DNA from: Sphingobacterium sp.
GTDB lineage: Bacteria; Bacteroidota; Bacteroidia; Sphingobacteriales; Sphingobacteriaceae
Assembly: GCA_031286695.1 (NCBI GenBank)
Contig: JAITTY010000005.1
Span: 1 to 64,000 of the forward strand
DNA: 64,000 nt
Reading direction: 5' to 3'
In this document: positions 53,279 through 62,800 of the stretch, in pieces
Layout: each line of letters opens with the position of its first letter
Position numbering within the stretch: position 1 is the first letter of the stretch
The notes under the pieces: model-generated
Seen by the model: the letters and a program-made list of their open reading frames with translations, nothing else
What the model was told of the DNA's origin: nothing
The model's database searches: none
Program-made: the position numbers and the translations under genes

Positions 53279-54832
53279 TCAAAAAATATAGGAAACACCC
53301 AATTTACCCAAAAACCAATCTTTACCTGGCACACTTGACAACCTGTAGTCTATCGGCACCAAATTGCCCCTAAGCTGATAATTCATCTGGAGCTGTATGC
53401 TCCAATTATTCTTGGCATGGTGTGTACCCCATACCCATGACATATTCCAGTTATGACTTGGCGCAGTGTCGTAAAGATAATCTTGATACAGTATCTGCTT
53501 CCCAAAATCCCCGGTATTCAGCTCAGGCACGTGGAGATTATGGCTTGGGGACCATTGTTTCATGTAGCCTATAGAACCTATTAATTCAACCCATTCGCCA
53601 AGCCGAAATGTACGGTTTAGTCCTAGTCCCAGTTTAATTTGATCAAATTCCATTTCATTACCACTAACACCATCTTTTTTCTCCGTCTTATACATACCAG
53701 CATGGGCTTCAAACAAATACTGATGTACCCCTAGTTGAGTTTTTAACGAAATTTCTTGCCGACGATAGGTGTAGTTATTCGCTAGATAACTATAATTAAA
53801 ATCCTGCCCATTTTCAATTTGCCCCTGTAGTGCTACTCTTAGCAACTGCTTATGATACATCTGCCGACTCCATAAAACATCGATTGATCCGATATCTTTT
53901 TTATAATCATTTAAGGACAAATAGGTCTGTTTAGAATTATCATTTCGTCTGAATGATTGTTCTTCATTTAGGTAGCGACCATTGAGGTAGATCTTATTTC
54001 TATCATTGGGTTTCAGTAAGATATGAGTACCAACGCCTTTACGATGAATAATATCATAGTAATTAATTTCTTTTAATCGGTCCTTCGCATTTCCGAAACC
54101 GTTCATCATCCAATTGACATACAATGGATCTTCTTTATTGGTTGTATACTTTTCATTTTTGTAGCCAACGTTGACACGTTCAGAACCATAACCCCAAATA
54201 CCAGCAATATGATAAGAAAGTATCGGAAGATTGTGACCAACACTCAATTCAAACTGCAGGTTCATATCCTTGATATCGCCCCTCGGGTCATTGTTTGAAT
54301 AATGAGAGCCCAATCGATAATCTATGCCTAGGGAAATCGGGAGTCTAGCATCGAAGAAGGCTCTTTGGATTCCTGCGTCGAGCTTATAGGTCTCGCGATT
54401 GTATTTATTTTTTCGCAACGAACCATAATAAAGCGGCGCATCGGCATTCCATCGTGACTGGTGGCGCAAAGCTGTGCTGTCTTCTGCGGAGCGATCATAT
54501 GAAAATCTTCCCCAAAAGTTAGTTTTGCGCCAATCGGTCTTCCCTTCGGTATAGAATTGGGATTGACTTAAACCGTCAGTCCCCTGAGCCGCCTTAAAGC
54601 CTCCTTGTCCCTTGCTGTGTTGAATACCTAATAGGGAAGATTTATTTTTGATTTCCTCAGGAATCCATACCCTATTTCGTATTGCCATATCATGCATGAT
54701 CACAAATGATGGCTGATACCAATAGGTCAAAGCTGCTGTTGAATCTAAAGAATTGGACTTACTTTGCCCTATAACAGGGTGATAGGCTAAGAAAGCACCC
54801 CAAAACAACATAATGTATCTCACACTTTTCAT
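53279..54832 (-). CDS. DUF6850 outer-membrane beta-barrel protein
   Basis: This 517-residue protein has a signal peptide (about 1-22, ending VIGQ). Most of its length is alternating-residue beta strands with many Tyr/Trp/Asn, as in PISLGIDYRLGSHYSNNDPR. It ends with LGKLGVSYIF, a classic C-terminal barrel signal. The overall pattern and operon place it in the DUF6850 family of Bacteroidota outer-membrane proteins. It follows a terminator-like hairpin inside the operon, so it may be expressed at a lower level than the two genes before it. Confidence 0.8.
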   Translation of the reverse strand: MKSVRYIMLFWGAFLAYHPVIGQSKSNSLDSTAALTYWYQPSFVIMHDMAIRNRVWIPEEIKNKSSLLGIQHSKGQGGFKAAQGTDGLSQSQFYTEGKTDWRKTNFWGRFSYDRSAEDSTALRHQSRWNADAPLYYGSLRKNKYNRETYKLDAGIQRAFFDARLPISLGIDYRLGSHYSNNDPRGDIKDMNLQFELSVGHNLPILSYHIAGIWGYGSERVNVGYKNEKYTTNKEDPLYVNWMMNGFGNAKDRLKEINYYDIIHRKGVGTHILLKPNDRNKIYLNGRYLNEEQSFRRNDNSKQTYLSLNDYKKDIGSIDVLWSRQMYHKQLLRVALQGQIENGQDFNYSYLANNYTYRRQEISLKTQLGVHQYLFEAHAGMYKTEKKDGVSGNEMEFDQIKLGLGLNRTFRLGEWVELIGSIGYMKQWSPSHNLHVPELNTGDFGKQILYQDYLYDTAPSHNWNMSWVWGTHHAKNNWSIQLQMNYQLRGNLVPIDYRLSSVPGKDWFLGKLGVSYIF

Positions 54833-54849
54833 TCAGGTATTTTTTATAA

Positions 54850-54881
54850 AATACCAGCTCTCCAAACGAAAAGCTGGTATT
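54850..54881 (-). terminator. hairpin within the TonB operon
   Basis: AATACCAGCT (54850-54859) pairs with AGCTGGTATT (54872-54881). Read on the minus strand the stem is followed by TTATAAAAAA. It lies between the DUF4876 and DUF6850 genes and may reduce expression of the last two genes. Confidence 0.6.
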
Positions 54882-54897
54882 GCAATAACCGTTTGCA

Positions 54898-56214
54898 TTA
54901 ATCACCAAATCCAAATGGATTAGCTTTTATCACCATAAAGTCCGCCGTAGAATTATTTGTATCCCTTAATTTACGAACGCCGTTAGTCGTCTTTTCAGTC
55001 TTGCGAATAACGGATTGCGACGAATAGCCGCCTAGTGGTGCGAAAGTAAAACCTGCATCCTGTGATGCTGTTAATTTTTTAGGAATTCTAGCATCCTCGG
55101 TGTTTGGCTGCACCTCAACTGCATCCATAATCCAATGCACAGGTAATTGTCGGTATTTTTTTGCGGTAGAAGTAGGAATACTGATTGATGGTTCCGTATA
55201 GCTCTTCAGGTTCTCCACCGCTAAACGATCTGAATTCTTAAAAATAACATAACCATCCCGTCCTAAATTATCCAATATCCAGTCATTCCCAGTATAATCT
55301 AATATATCAACATTGGGTACAGATGGGTTATCAATATCTGTTGCAAAAGGTGTTTTCCCAGGGATATCTCCATAATAAACCTCGAAATTAGCATTACTAA
55401 GATCAACCGTTAGATCCGGATTCTTAATGGCTACTTCCTTTCCATTATTACCAACAAACGGTGCTTTATGGTTTAACGCATTTTGTGCAATCACAATACT
55501 TTTACCAGGCTCCACTGGATACGTCTTTCCGTTGCCAGGAATCATAAATAGATCTCTTAAGTAAACATAGTCTGTATTTGCTAATTCGACGTTAACCATT
55601 CCTGAAGATTTACTCCAATCCAATTGTCCATTGGGCTGATAATAATCAGATTGACTGGTCGGAGACTGCCTTCCCCACAACCGACCAAAGTAAAGACTAT
55701 CGGCATATAAAACATGGTCTGTATTATTGTAAACTTCAAAAAACTGATCCCTGAACAAAGCTCCTTCTTTATTATCAGAACCCGCATAGTAAATCTGCTT
55801 GATGACAAAATCGCCCAGTAAACCCGCAACCAATTCTAGATCCAAGCTTGTAGAACTGGTTAAACTGATTTTTTTCAACGAAGCATTGAATGTAACGTCT
55901 TCCATACTTGATTCACCCGTTAAACTGTTGTATTGCGCTTTGGGTATTGTAATCGACGCATCAATATCATACTCACCAGGTATAATGGAGGTCAGATTGA
56001 CCACACCTTGCGACGGAGAATATGTACTACTGGTTTTTGTCGCTAGATTAGTAATCTTAACAATAACCTTGCTTAAGTCAAGCTTGGTATTAAAATTCTC
56101 AGAAGCATATTTTAAGTTCAGCTTAATATCCAACGGTTGTACGCTGGGTGTATTATCTTTTTTACAGGAAATAAAAGGTAAAAACAGAAAAGGAATTAAG
56201 TAACGAGTTTTCAT
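54898..56214 (-). CDS. DUF4876 lipoprotein
   Basis: This 438-residue protein has lipobox LPFISC (Cys17). An N-terminal Ig/fibronectin-like module follows (about 28-125, LDIKLNLKYASENFNTKL, VIVKITNLATKTSSTYS). The DUF4876 body has FVIKQIYYAGSDNKEGALFR, NNTDHVLYADSLYFGR and PVHWIMDAVEV. Lipoproteins of this family accompany TonB receptors in Bacteroidota and are thought to be surface ligand-binding partners. It follows the TonB receptor by 17 bases. Confidence 0.85.
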   Translation of the reverse strand: MKTRYLIPFLFLPFISCKKDNTPSVQPLDIKLNLKYASENFNTKLDLSKVIVKITNLATKTSSTYSPSQGVVNLTSIIPGEYDIDASITIPKAQYNSLTGESSMEDVTFNASLKKISLTSSTSLDLELVAGLLGDFVIKQIYYAGSDNKEGALFRDQFFEVYNNTDHVLYADSLYFGRLWGRQSPTSQSDYYQPNGQLDWSKSSGMVNVELANTDYVYLRDLFMIPGNGKTYPVEPGKSIVIAQNALNHKAPFVGNNGKEVAIKNPDLTVDLSNANFEVYYGDIPGKTPFATDIDNPSVPNVDILDYTGNDWILDNLGRDGYVIFKNSDRLAVENLKSYTEPSISIPTSTAKKYRQLPVHWIMDAVEVQPNTEDARIPKKLTASQDAGFTFAPLGGYSSQSVIRKTEKTTNGVRKLRDTNNSTADFMVIKANPFGFGD

Positions 56215-56231
56215 CTTGTTTAGTTTTTATG

Positions 56232-58997
56232 TTAAAATTTATAAGTTAATTGAGCGCCATAATTAGGGGACGAATTTGGAGCTTGTACTGAAGCAGCTCC
56301 TTCCCTATAAAATCGCGGTTGGTAATCCAAAAAATTATAGACGTTAAATGACAGGTAAATATTCTTGCCTATTTCCTTGGCCATATTAAGACCAAAGTTC
56401 CAGTAGACGTAGTTGTTTTCAATATTTGCCCGGTCAGCTTCCTCTTTCCTACCTGTATAGAGTTCGAGATGTTTCGGGTTGTTCATGTCAAACTGATCAA
56501 TGGCATGATACGTATAATCACGGGTGTAATATCCTACCGGAATAATATCCCGGTAGTCAGATTTATTGTAGTTTAATACTTCACAATCTGCACTCAGTTC
56601 AATAATCAAACGCAAAGCCGGGAAATGAGTTGAACTTCGTAATTGCGCTCTACTTAAATAGTTCTTCGTGGATTTCGAAGGAAAAAATCCAAGGATAACG
56701 TCATCCAAAGCTGTTTTTTCGGCATTAAAATTTAGGCGGTTCAGCGCACTTGAACTAGAGTTAGCCCGGGTAAATGCGGCAGTAGCGGAGAAAGTCGTCA
56801 TAATCTGTTGAATTCTAGGTGTAGAATACATGACTTCCGCACCAATATTGGACGATTGATTACTATTGGCAAAGTACAGATTGGACATCAAATACCTTCT
56901 CGTCCCAGTCTGTTCAACTATCGGCTTACCTCCAGGAACAGCAGTAGCCTTATATATAGGCAAGTCCGTGATTTGATCGGCAGTAACCGTGTTGATTCCG
57001 CGCGTATTTTTTTTATAAAAAAGATTCGTACGTAGCTGATGCCCATTCTTATGCCATGAAAGTGATGATTCTAGGGTTTGCCCTACACTACTTTTGAGAT
57101 TGCTATTATCTTTTTCATAACGTCGCAAGTAAATCAATGCCATACTTTCGTCGACTTTACCATTATAGGAGTTTAGCAATATAATTTCATCAAAAGTCGG
57201 CCCAGGATATAGTTGGGCTAATCCAGGAGATTTGAAGGATAGGCCGTATGCCAAACCAATCTGAGTTGATTTAGAAAGTGAATAATTGATGTTGGTTCTC
57301 GGAGAAATGGAAGAGTGACCATTCATAAGATCCCAACGAACTCCCGCCCGCATGTTAAGATCCCTTCCCCATACTTTCGTCCGCATTGCATCCTCGGCAT
57401 ATAAGCCCAGGTTTTGCAATGCGTTTGTTAATGAAAAATCATAATACCTATCCGATCTAGCTCCAAGATCTTTTTTCGGAATAGAAGGATCTGCAATTCG
57501 CCCCTTTCCACGGTTGATGTCATAACTATAGTTACTTCCAAAGTTTATTTTGTGGATAATATCGCCAGTAATGGCGATGGCATTTCCCTCCAATCGAGCA
57601 TTTAAATTCAATGGCCTATTATCTACGTGATCTAAAGCAGTATACTGACCAGGTGCGTATTGTCCTTCTACAATGCCAGTTTGCACTGAATCGGTATAAA
57701 GCACGACAGCACCATTATAGTAATACTCTCGATAGGTTTTCTGCAGTGTTGAACTTAGCCCTGCATTGAATATAATGTTTTTAAGGAATTTATGGTCTAA
57801 TTTGTAACTCGTCCGACTAGAAGCATTCCAGCCCCAGCCGCCAAAAGAAATGGCATTCGATAGTGGATCATCCGGATCCTTTCGGACCTGATCAATAACT
57901 TTATTGTAAGACCCTGAAAAAGTCTGTTTCAGACGTTTATCACTGTCAAAATAGTTTGTCCAGATTAAAGTTCCATTCACGCGGTCGTATTGCTTCAGCT
58001 TATCTCTATTGTCTGCATAAGACTGGACATAACCTAAATCTACATTAATTATCCCAAGCTTTTTACCTAGCTGCATGCCTTTGGACAGACTATATGAAGT
58101 TGCATTACTCCGCACTTGAAGTCTAAAAAAAGCCGGAGTCTTGCCTGCTTGCCTTTCGATGATAACGGCTCCGTTTGATAAATCGCCATAGCGTGCTGGT
58201 GCTACGCCGGAAATAACTTCCAAATGTTCGATATTTTCTATCGGAATCTGACGCAGATCCAAACCACTAAACACATTTTCTCCGGAATAGAATTTTCCTG
58301 TTGCCGGTCGACCCGTTAAGCCATAATCTGAAGGTCTAATTGCATTCGTTGAGGAAGACATGCCAAATATTCCAGCATTCCGCCCTTGCATATTTCCATT
58401 GTTGCCCAAGACCATGTCATCCATTATTATAGCGACACCAAAGGAATTATTCAGCTCATTAGCGTCGCGCGAGCGCCCCGTCGTCTCACTAAAAGCACCT
58501 CTCAGTGTTAGATTTTGCATATCCTGCACAGAAGGGGCTGTATTCTTCCGGTTTGGCAATCGGTTCAGCAGATCACTTAGACTAAGCGCCGGATACCGTT
58601 CAATCATTTCTCGATCAAATACGAGTGAAGAATTACTCAACTCCCCTCTCTTTGCTTGTACCGCAACTTCATCAAGTGCAAGGCTCATATCCTGCAACAA
58701 GAAATTTTCAATCTTTTTTATCGAATCTAACAAGACTGTTCTTTCAGCCTTTTTCTTGCCAATATAGGAAACCGACAGCGTAACAGGTTTGCCCAGCTGT
58801 TCTTTGGGGATTGTTAAATGATATTCACCACGACCATCGGTAATACTGGAGAGTCCTAGTTGATCCAAAATCACAGTACTGCCCAATAGTACTTTCTTAT
58901 TACTATCTGTGATCTTTCCCTGGATGTATATAGACTGTCCCTGTGCATTTGCAACTGTGCAAAACAAGATGAAGCTAGTCCAATAGAGCTTTTTCAT
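56232..58997 (-). CDS. TonB-dependent receptor
   Basis: This 921-residue outer-membrane transporter has a signal peptide (about 1-20). Next is a carboxypeptidase-regulatory-like domain (about 24-110, IYIQGKITDSNKKVLLGSTV), then a plug domain (about 120-290, with a typical GEVI-like LEVISGVAPARYGDLSNGAV). A 22-strand-type barrel runs to the end, and the last residue is Phe in LTYKF. It should import a ligand with TonB energy. It is first in an operon with DUF4876, DUF6850 and cytochrome c peroxidase genes. Its promoter region carries two Fur-like sites, so the ligand may be iron-related. Confidence 0.9.
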   Translation of the reverse strand: MKKLYWTSFILFCTVANAQGQSIYIQGKITDSNKKVLLGSTVILDQLGLSSITDGRGEYHLTIPKEQLGKPVTLSVSYIGKKKAERTVLLDSIKKIENFLLQDMSLALDEVAVQAKRGELSNSSLVFDREMIERYPALSLSDLLNRLPNRKNTAPSVQDMQNLTLRGAFSETTGRSRDANELNNSFGVAIIMDDMVLGNNGNMQGRNAGIFGMSSSTNAIRPSDYGLTGRPATGKFYSGENVFSGLDLRQIPIENIEHLEVISGVAPARYGDLSNGAVIIERQAGKTPAFFRLQVRSNATSYSLSKGMQLGKKLGIINVDLGYVQSYADNRDKLKQYDRVNGTLIWTNYFDSDKRLKQTFSGSYNKVIDQVRKDPDDPLSNAISFGGWGWNASSRTSYKLDHKFLKNIIFNAGLSSTLQKTYREYYYNGAVVLYTDSVQTGIVEGQYAPGQYTALDHVDNRPLNLNARLEGNAIAITGDIIHKINFGSNYSYDINRGKGRIADPSIPKKDLGARSDRYYDFSLTNALQNLGLYAEDAMRTKVWGRDLNMRAGVRWDLMNGHSSISPRTNINYSLSKSTQIGLAYGLSFKSPGLAQLYPGPTFDEIILLNSYNGKVDESMALIYLRRYEKDNSNLKSSVGQTLESSLSWHKNGHQLRTNLFYKKNTRGINTVTADQITDLPIYKATAVPGGKPIVEQTGTRRYLMSNLYFANSNQSSNIGAEVMYSTPRIQQIMTTFSATAAFTRANSSSSALNRLNFNAEKTALDDVILGFFPSKSTKNYLSRAQLRSSTHFPALRLIIELSADCEVLNYNKSDYRDIIPVGYYTRDYTYHAIDQFDMNNPKHLELYTGRKEEADRANIENNYVYWNFGLNMAKEIGKNIYLSFNVYNFLDYQPRFYREGAASVQAPNSSPNYGAQLTYKF

Positions 58998-59030
58998 AAG
59001 TAAGAATAAAAACGCACAAAGAAGCGTATT

Positions 59031-59050
59031 TATTTAAAATAATTCTAAAC
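59031..59050. promoter_or_regulatory. Fur-like inverted repeat 1
   Basis: TATTTAAAATAATTCTAAAC resembles the inverted repeat TTTAGAATnATTCTAAA seen at iron-regulated Bacteroidota genes. It lies 34-53 bases upstream of the TonB receptor start, near the predicted transcription start. Confidence 0.4.
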
Positions 59051-59055
59051 AAATG

Positions 59056-59063
59056 CAAATGTA
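59056..59063 (-). promoter_or_regulatory. -7 element of TonB operon (TACATTTG on minus strand)
   Basis: The minus strand reads TACATTTG here, an exact TAnnTTTG match, 59-66 bases upstream of the TonB receptor start codon. It lies between the two Fur-like repeats. A -33 TTTG is not obvious. Confidence 0.5.
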
Positions 59064-59090
59064 AGGTATTTAAAGCTATTATTTAAAATT

Positions 59091-59110
59091 ATTTTTAATT
59101 ATTCTAAATA
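59091..59110. promoter_or_regulatory. Fur-like inverted repeat 2
   Basis: ATTTTTAATTATTCTAAATA has a perfect right half (ATTCTAAAT) and a weaker left half. Its centre is 60 bases from that of repeat 1, so the two flank the -7 element. Confidence 0.4.
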
Positions 59111-59320
59111 ACATAACGCACAAACAATTAAATAGAAACCATAAAAACGCATAAATCAGTAAAAAACCTTGATTAGCTCACATAGAATAATACTTTTTCG
59201 TCTGAAATAAGGACTCTATGACATCGTATCGAAAAATGCTTCCCTTGCCCGCTCGATCGATCTGCAAATTAAGTTTTAGTTTTGTTGTGAAATTGATTGA
59301 ACAACTGTATTTTTACGACG

Positions 59321-59698
59321 GTGAAAAGATTTTTTCTTTACATATTTCTATTTTTGGTCATTGGAGAATCAACAATGCTATCCCAGTTGGCGAAACTGCC
59401 CAAGCTGTATCAGCATTTTACAATCCATAATGAGATAGGTCCGCCCCTAACTTTTGTGGAATTTCTTTCTATGCATTATTGGGGCCAGGATCTTCCCGAC
59501 AATGATGAACAGGAAGATATGAAACTGCCCTTCAAAAAATACGATCTAACCGCATTTTCATTTGTATTTGCGTCCAATTATAAGATTCATTATGTAAGGC
59601 CACATCAAGTCGCAGTGGATAGCGCTTTTGGTTTACCTAAACCGGATAATTATTCCCGATTATATATTTCTGCATTATTCCGTCCGCCTCAAGTCTAA
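59321..59698 (+). CDS. small secreted protein upstream of heavy-metal RND pump
   Basis: This 125-residue protein starts at GTG 59321 (KRFFLYIFLFLVIGESTMLS), which gives a clean N-terminal hydrophobic segment. A TTG at 59297 or an ATG at 59375 are other possible starts; the ATG has GGAGA at good spacing but would remove the signal. The body contains STMLSQLAKLPKLYQHFTIH and DMKLPFKKYDL. Similar short proteins are often found in front of CzcA-type genes in Bacteroidota (from memory), suggesting a metal-related accessory role. The RND gene follows after 109 bases. Confidence 0.65.
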   Translation: MKRFFLYIFLFLVIGESTMLSQLAKLPKLYQHFTIHNEIGPPLTFVEFLSMHYWGQDLPDNDEQEDMKLPFKKYDLTAFSFVFASNYKIHYVRPHQVAVDSAFGLPKPDNYSRLYISALFRPPQV

Positions 59699-59807
59699 TT
59701 TATATTAAATCAGCATGTTAAAAACAACCTGATTTTTCAAGTTGCAGGTCCTTTTTTTGTCCCAAAATAAGGTTTGCACGATTTCTTATAATTTAGATTT
59801 TACTAAA

Positions 59808-62800
59808 ATGCTTAATAGAATAATACAATTCTCAGTTCGAAACAAACTGGCAATTGGTCTATTTATATTGGTATGGATCGGCTACGGCATCTACCAATTG
59901 ACTAAGTTGCCTATCGATGCCGTACCAGATATTACGAACAATCAAGTTCAGGTCATCACGACCGCGCCCTCCCTTGGTGCCGAAGACGTTGAACGTCTTA
60001 TCACCTTTCCCGTGGAATTGGCTGTCAGCAATGTTCCCGAAATCAAAGAAAGCCGAAGTATGTCGCGGTTCGGCCTATCGTTAGTAACCATCGTATTTGA
60101 AGATGGCACCGATATCTATTGGGCGAGACAGCAAGTCACAGAACGTCTCGCACAAATTGAAATTAACGAAAATGCAAGTGCTCCTACACTCGCTCCCGTC
60201 ACTACAGGGCTTGGGGAAATCTACCAGTATGTCCTCAAACCGGAAATGGGTTATGAACAGACCTATTCGCTAGCAGACTTGCGCACCATTCAGGACTGGA
60301 CCGTACGCCGTCAACTTCTTGGAACTCCGGGAGTCGCGGATGTTGCTACATTTGGTGGAGAACTCAAACAATATGAGGTTGCTGTAAACCCATCCAAGCT
60401 AAAAGCCTTAAATATCAGCATAAGTGACATCTTTGCGGCACTCGAAAACAACAACCAAAATACCGGCGGCGCTTATATCGAAAAAGGCCCCGCAGTATTA
60501 TATATCCGAAGTGTTGGCTTGACAAAATCCATAGCCGACATCAATAAAATTGTGGTCAAAGATAATGCTGGCGTACCTATCCTCATCCATCACGTCGCAG
60601 AAGTCAAGCTGGGCTCAGCGATTCGTTATGGCGCACTAACCATGGCGGGACAAGGCGAGGTATGCGGTGGTATTGTCATGATGCTCAAAGGTGGAAACTC
60701 TTCGGATGTGATCAAAATCGTCAAAGACAAAGTCGATCAAATTCAGAAAACACTTCCCAAAGGTGTCCTTATCGAGCCCTTCCTCGACCGCACGAAAATG
60801 GTAAATAACGCCATTGGAACAGTGGAACACAATCTCTTGGAAGGAGCACTCATTGTCATACTGGTACTTGTACTATTTTTAGGTAACCTGAGGGCAGGTC
60901 TAATTGTTGCTTCAGTCATCCCGCTATCGCTACTCTTTGCCATCAGCATGATGAACACATTTGGTGTCAGCGGCAATCTAATGAGTTTAGGAGCACTGGA
61001 TTTTGGATTAATCGTCGATGGTGCAGTTATCATTGTTGAAGCCATTCTACATCATATTCATTTTTCAAAAAAATATAAGGGCATAGACAGTTTATCCCAA
61101 CAGGAAATGGACCAAGAAGTGACTTCTTCCGCTTCCAGAATGATGAATGCAGCGGTTTTCGGGCAAATTATTATCTTAATCGTCTATCTGCCTATTCTTT
61201 CGCTTACTGGAATCGAGGGGAAAATGTTTAAACCCATGGCTCAAACGGTAGCATTCGCTATTTTAGGAGCGTTCATTCTATCTTTGACTTATGTACCAAT
61301 GATAAGTTCACTGGTGGTGAGCAAGAAACTCAATCATAAACCCAATATTTCGGATCGGATTATGGCCCGTCTCGAACGGGTCTATCAAAATGCACTTACT
61401 AGCGCACTTGCTATTCGTAAAACACTCGTTGCCATCACAATTATACTTTTCGCTATTTCAATTGTTGTATTTTCAAAAATGGGCGGTGAGTTTATACCCC
61501 AATTGGAAGAAGGTGACTTTGCTGTAGAAACAAGGCTGCTCGTGGGTACCAATCTCTCAACAACGATAAATGCAATTGATCGAGTTTCAGAAGCTTTAAA
61601 AAACCGTTATCCTGAAGTAGAAAAAATTGTATCGCGGATTGGAAGTGCAGAGATACCAACAGACCCAATGCCTATTGAAGGTGGTGATATGATCATTGTT
61701 CTAAAACCCAAGTCGGAATGGAAAAATGCTAAATCATTTGCGGAGTTGGCGAGTAAGATGTCGGCAACAGCACAGGAAGTTATGCCCGGGATAACAACAG
61801 GTTTTCAATTCCCTGTGCAAATGCGTTTTAATGAATTAATGACAGGAGCAAAACAAGATGTCGTGTGCAAAATTTATGGCGAAGATCTCGATAAATTGGC
61901 AAACTATGCGCAGCTATTGGGCGATATTGCCAAAACAGTAAAAGGAACTGCAGACTGGTACGTCGAATCAATTACAGGAATGCCCCAGATTGTCATAGAC
62001 TACAACCGGGATGAGATCGCAAAATACGGTCTCGATATCGCCTCCATCAATCGTACTGTCAATTCGGCCTTTGCAGGAGCTTCTGCAGGCAAGATCTATG
62101 AAGGTGAAAAGAGCTTCGATCTTGTTGTGCGCGTGGGTAATGAAGGACGCCGTAATATTGAGGATGTCAGAAATCTACAAGTAACGACTGCCAAGGGAAT
62201 ACAAATTCCACTTAGCCAGATTGCACATATTGATGAAGTGGAGGGTCCTAATCAGATCCAGCGGGAAAATGCCCGACGCCGTATTATCGTGGGCTTCAAT
62301 GTCAGGGGGCGCGATGTGCAAAGTATCGTGGAGGAACTGCAGCATAAAGTTGCTGTCCAGCTTAAAATGGATACAGGCTACACATTGACTTATGGTGGTA
62401 CATTTGAAAATCTACAACAGGCCAAGTCCCGCCTGAGCATTGCTGTGCCCATCGCCCTGCTTTTAATCTTTGGTATGCTTTATTTTGCATTTTCGTCATT
62501 AAAAGATGGCGCCCTGATTTACACTGCAATTCCCCTGTCAGCGATCGGAGGTATTTTTGCCTTGGCCTTTCGAGGGATGCCCTTTAGTATCTCGGCGGGC
62601 GTTGGTTTCATTGCGCTATTTGGTGTTGCCGTTTTAAATGGTATTGTCTTAATCTCGGAGTTTAACCGTATTAAAAAGGAAAGAATTATTACCGACATGC
62701 AAGAACTGATTATGGTGGGCACTCGGAATCGTCTCCGCCCGGTACTCATGACCGCCGCTGTAGCGTCCTTGGGATTTTTACCAATGGCATTGAGCAATGG

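Larger units (their letters stand above)
58998..59320. other. divergent regulatory region of TonB and RND units
   Basis: This 320-base AT-rich stretch separates the TonB-receptor operon (minus) from the heavy-metal RND unit (plus). It holds the TonB-side promoter and two Fur-like inverted repeats in 59031-59110. The plus-strand promoter was not identified. A short plus-strand frame at 59218-59430 is a chance overlap with the next gene. Confidence 0.5.
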
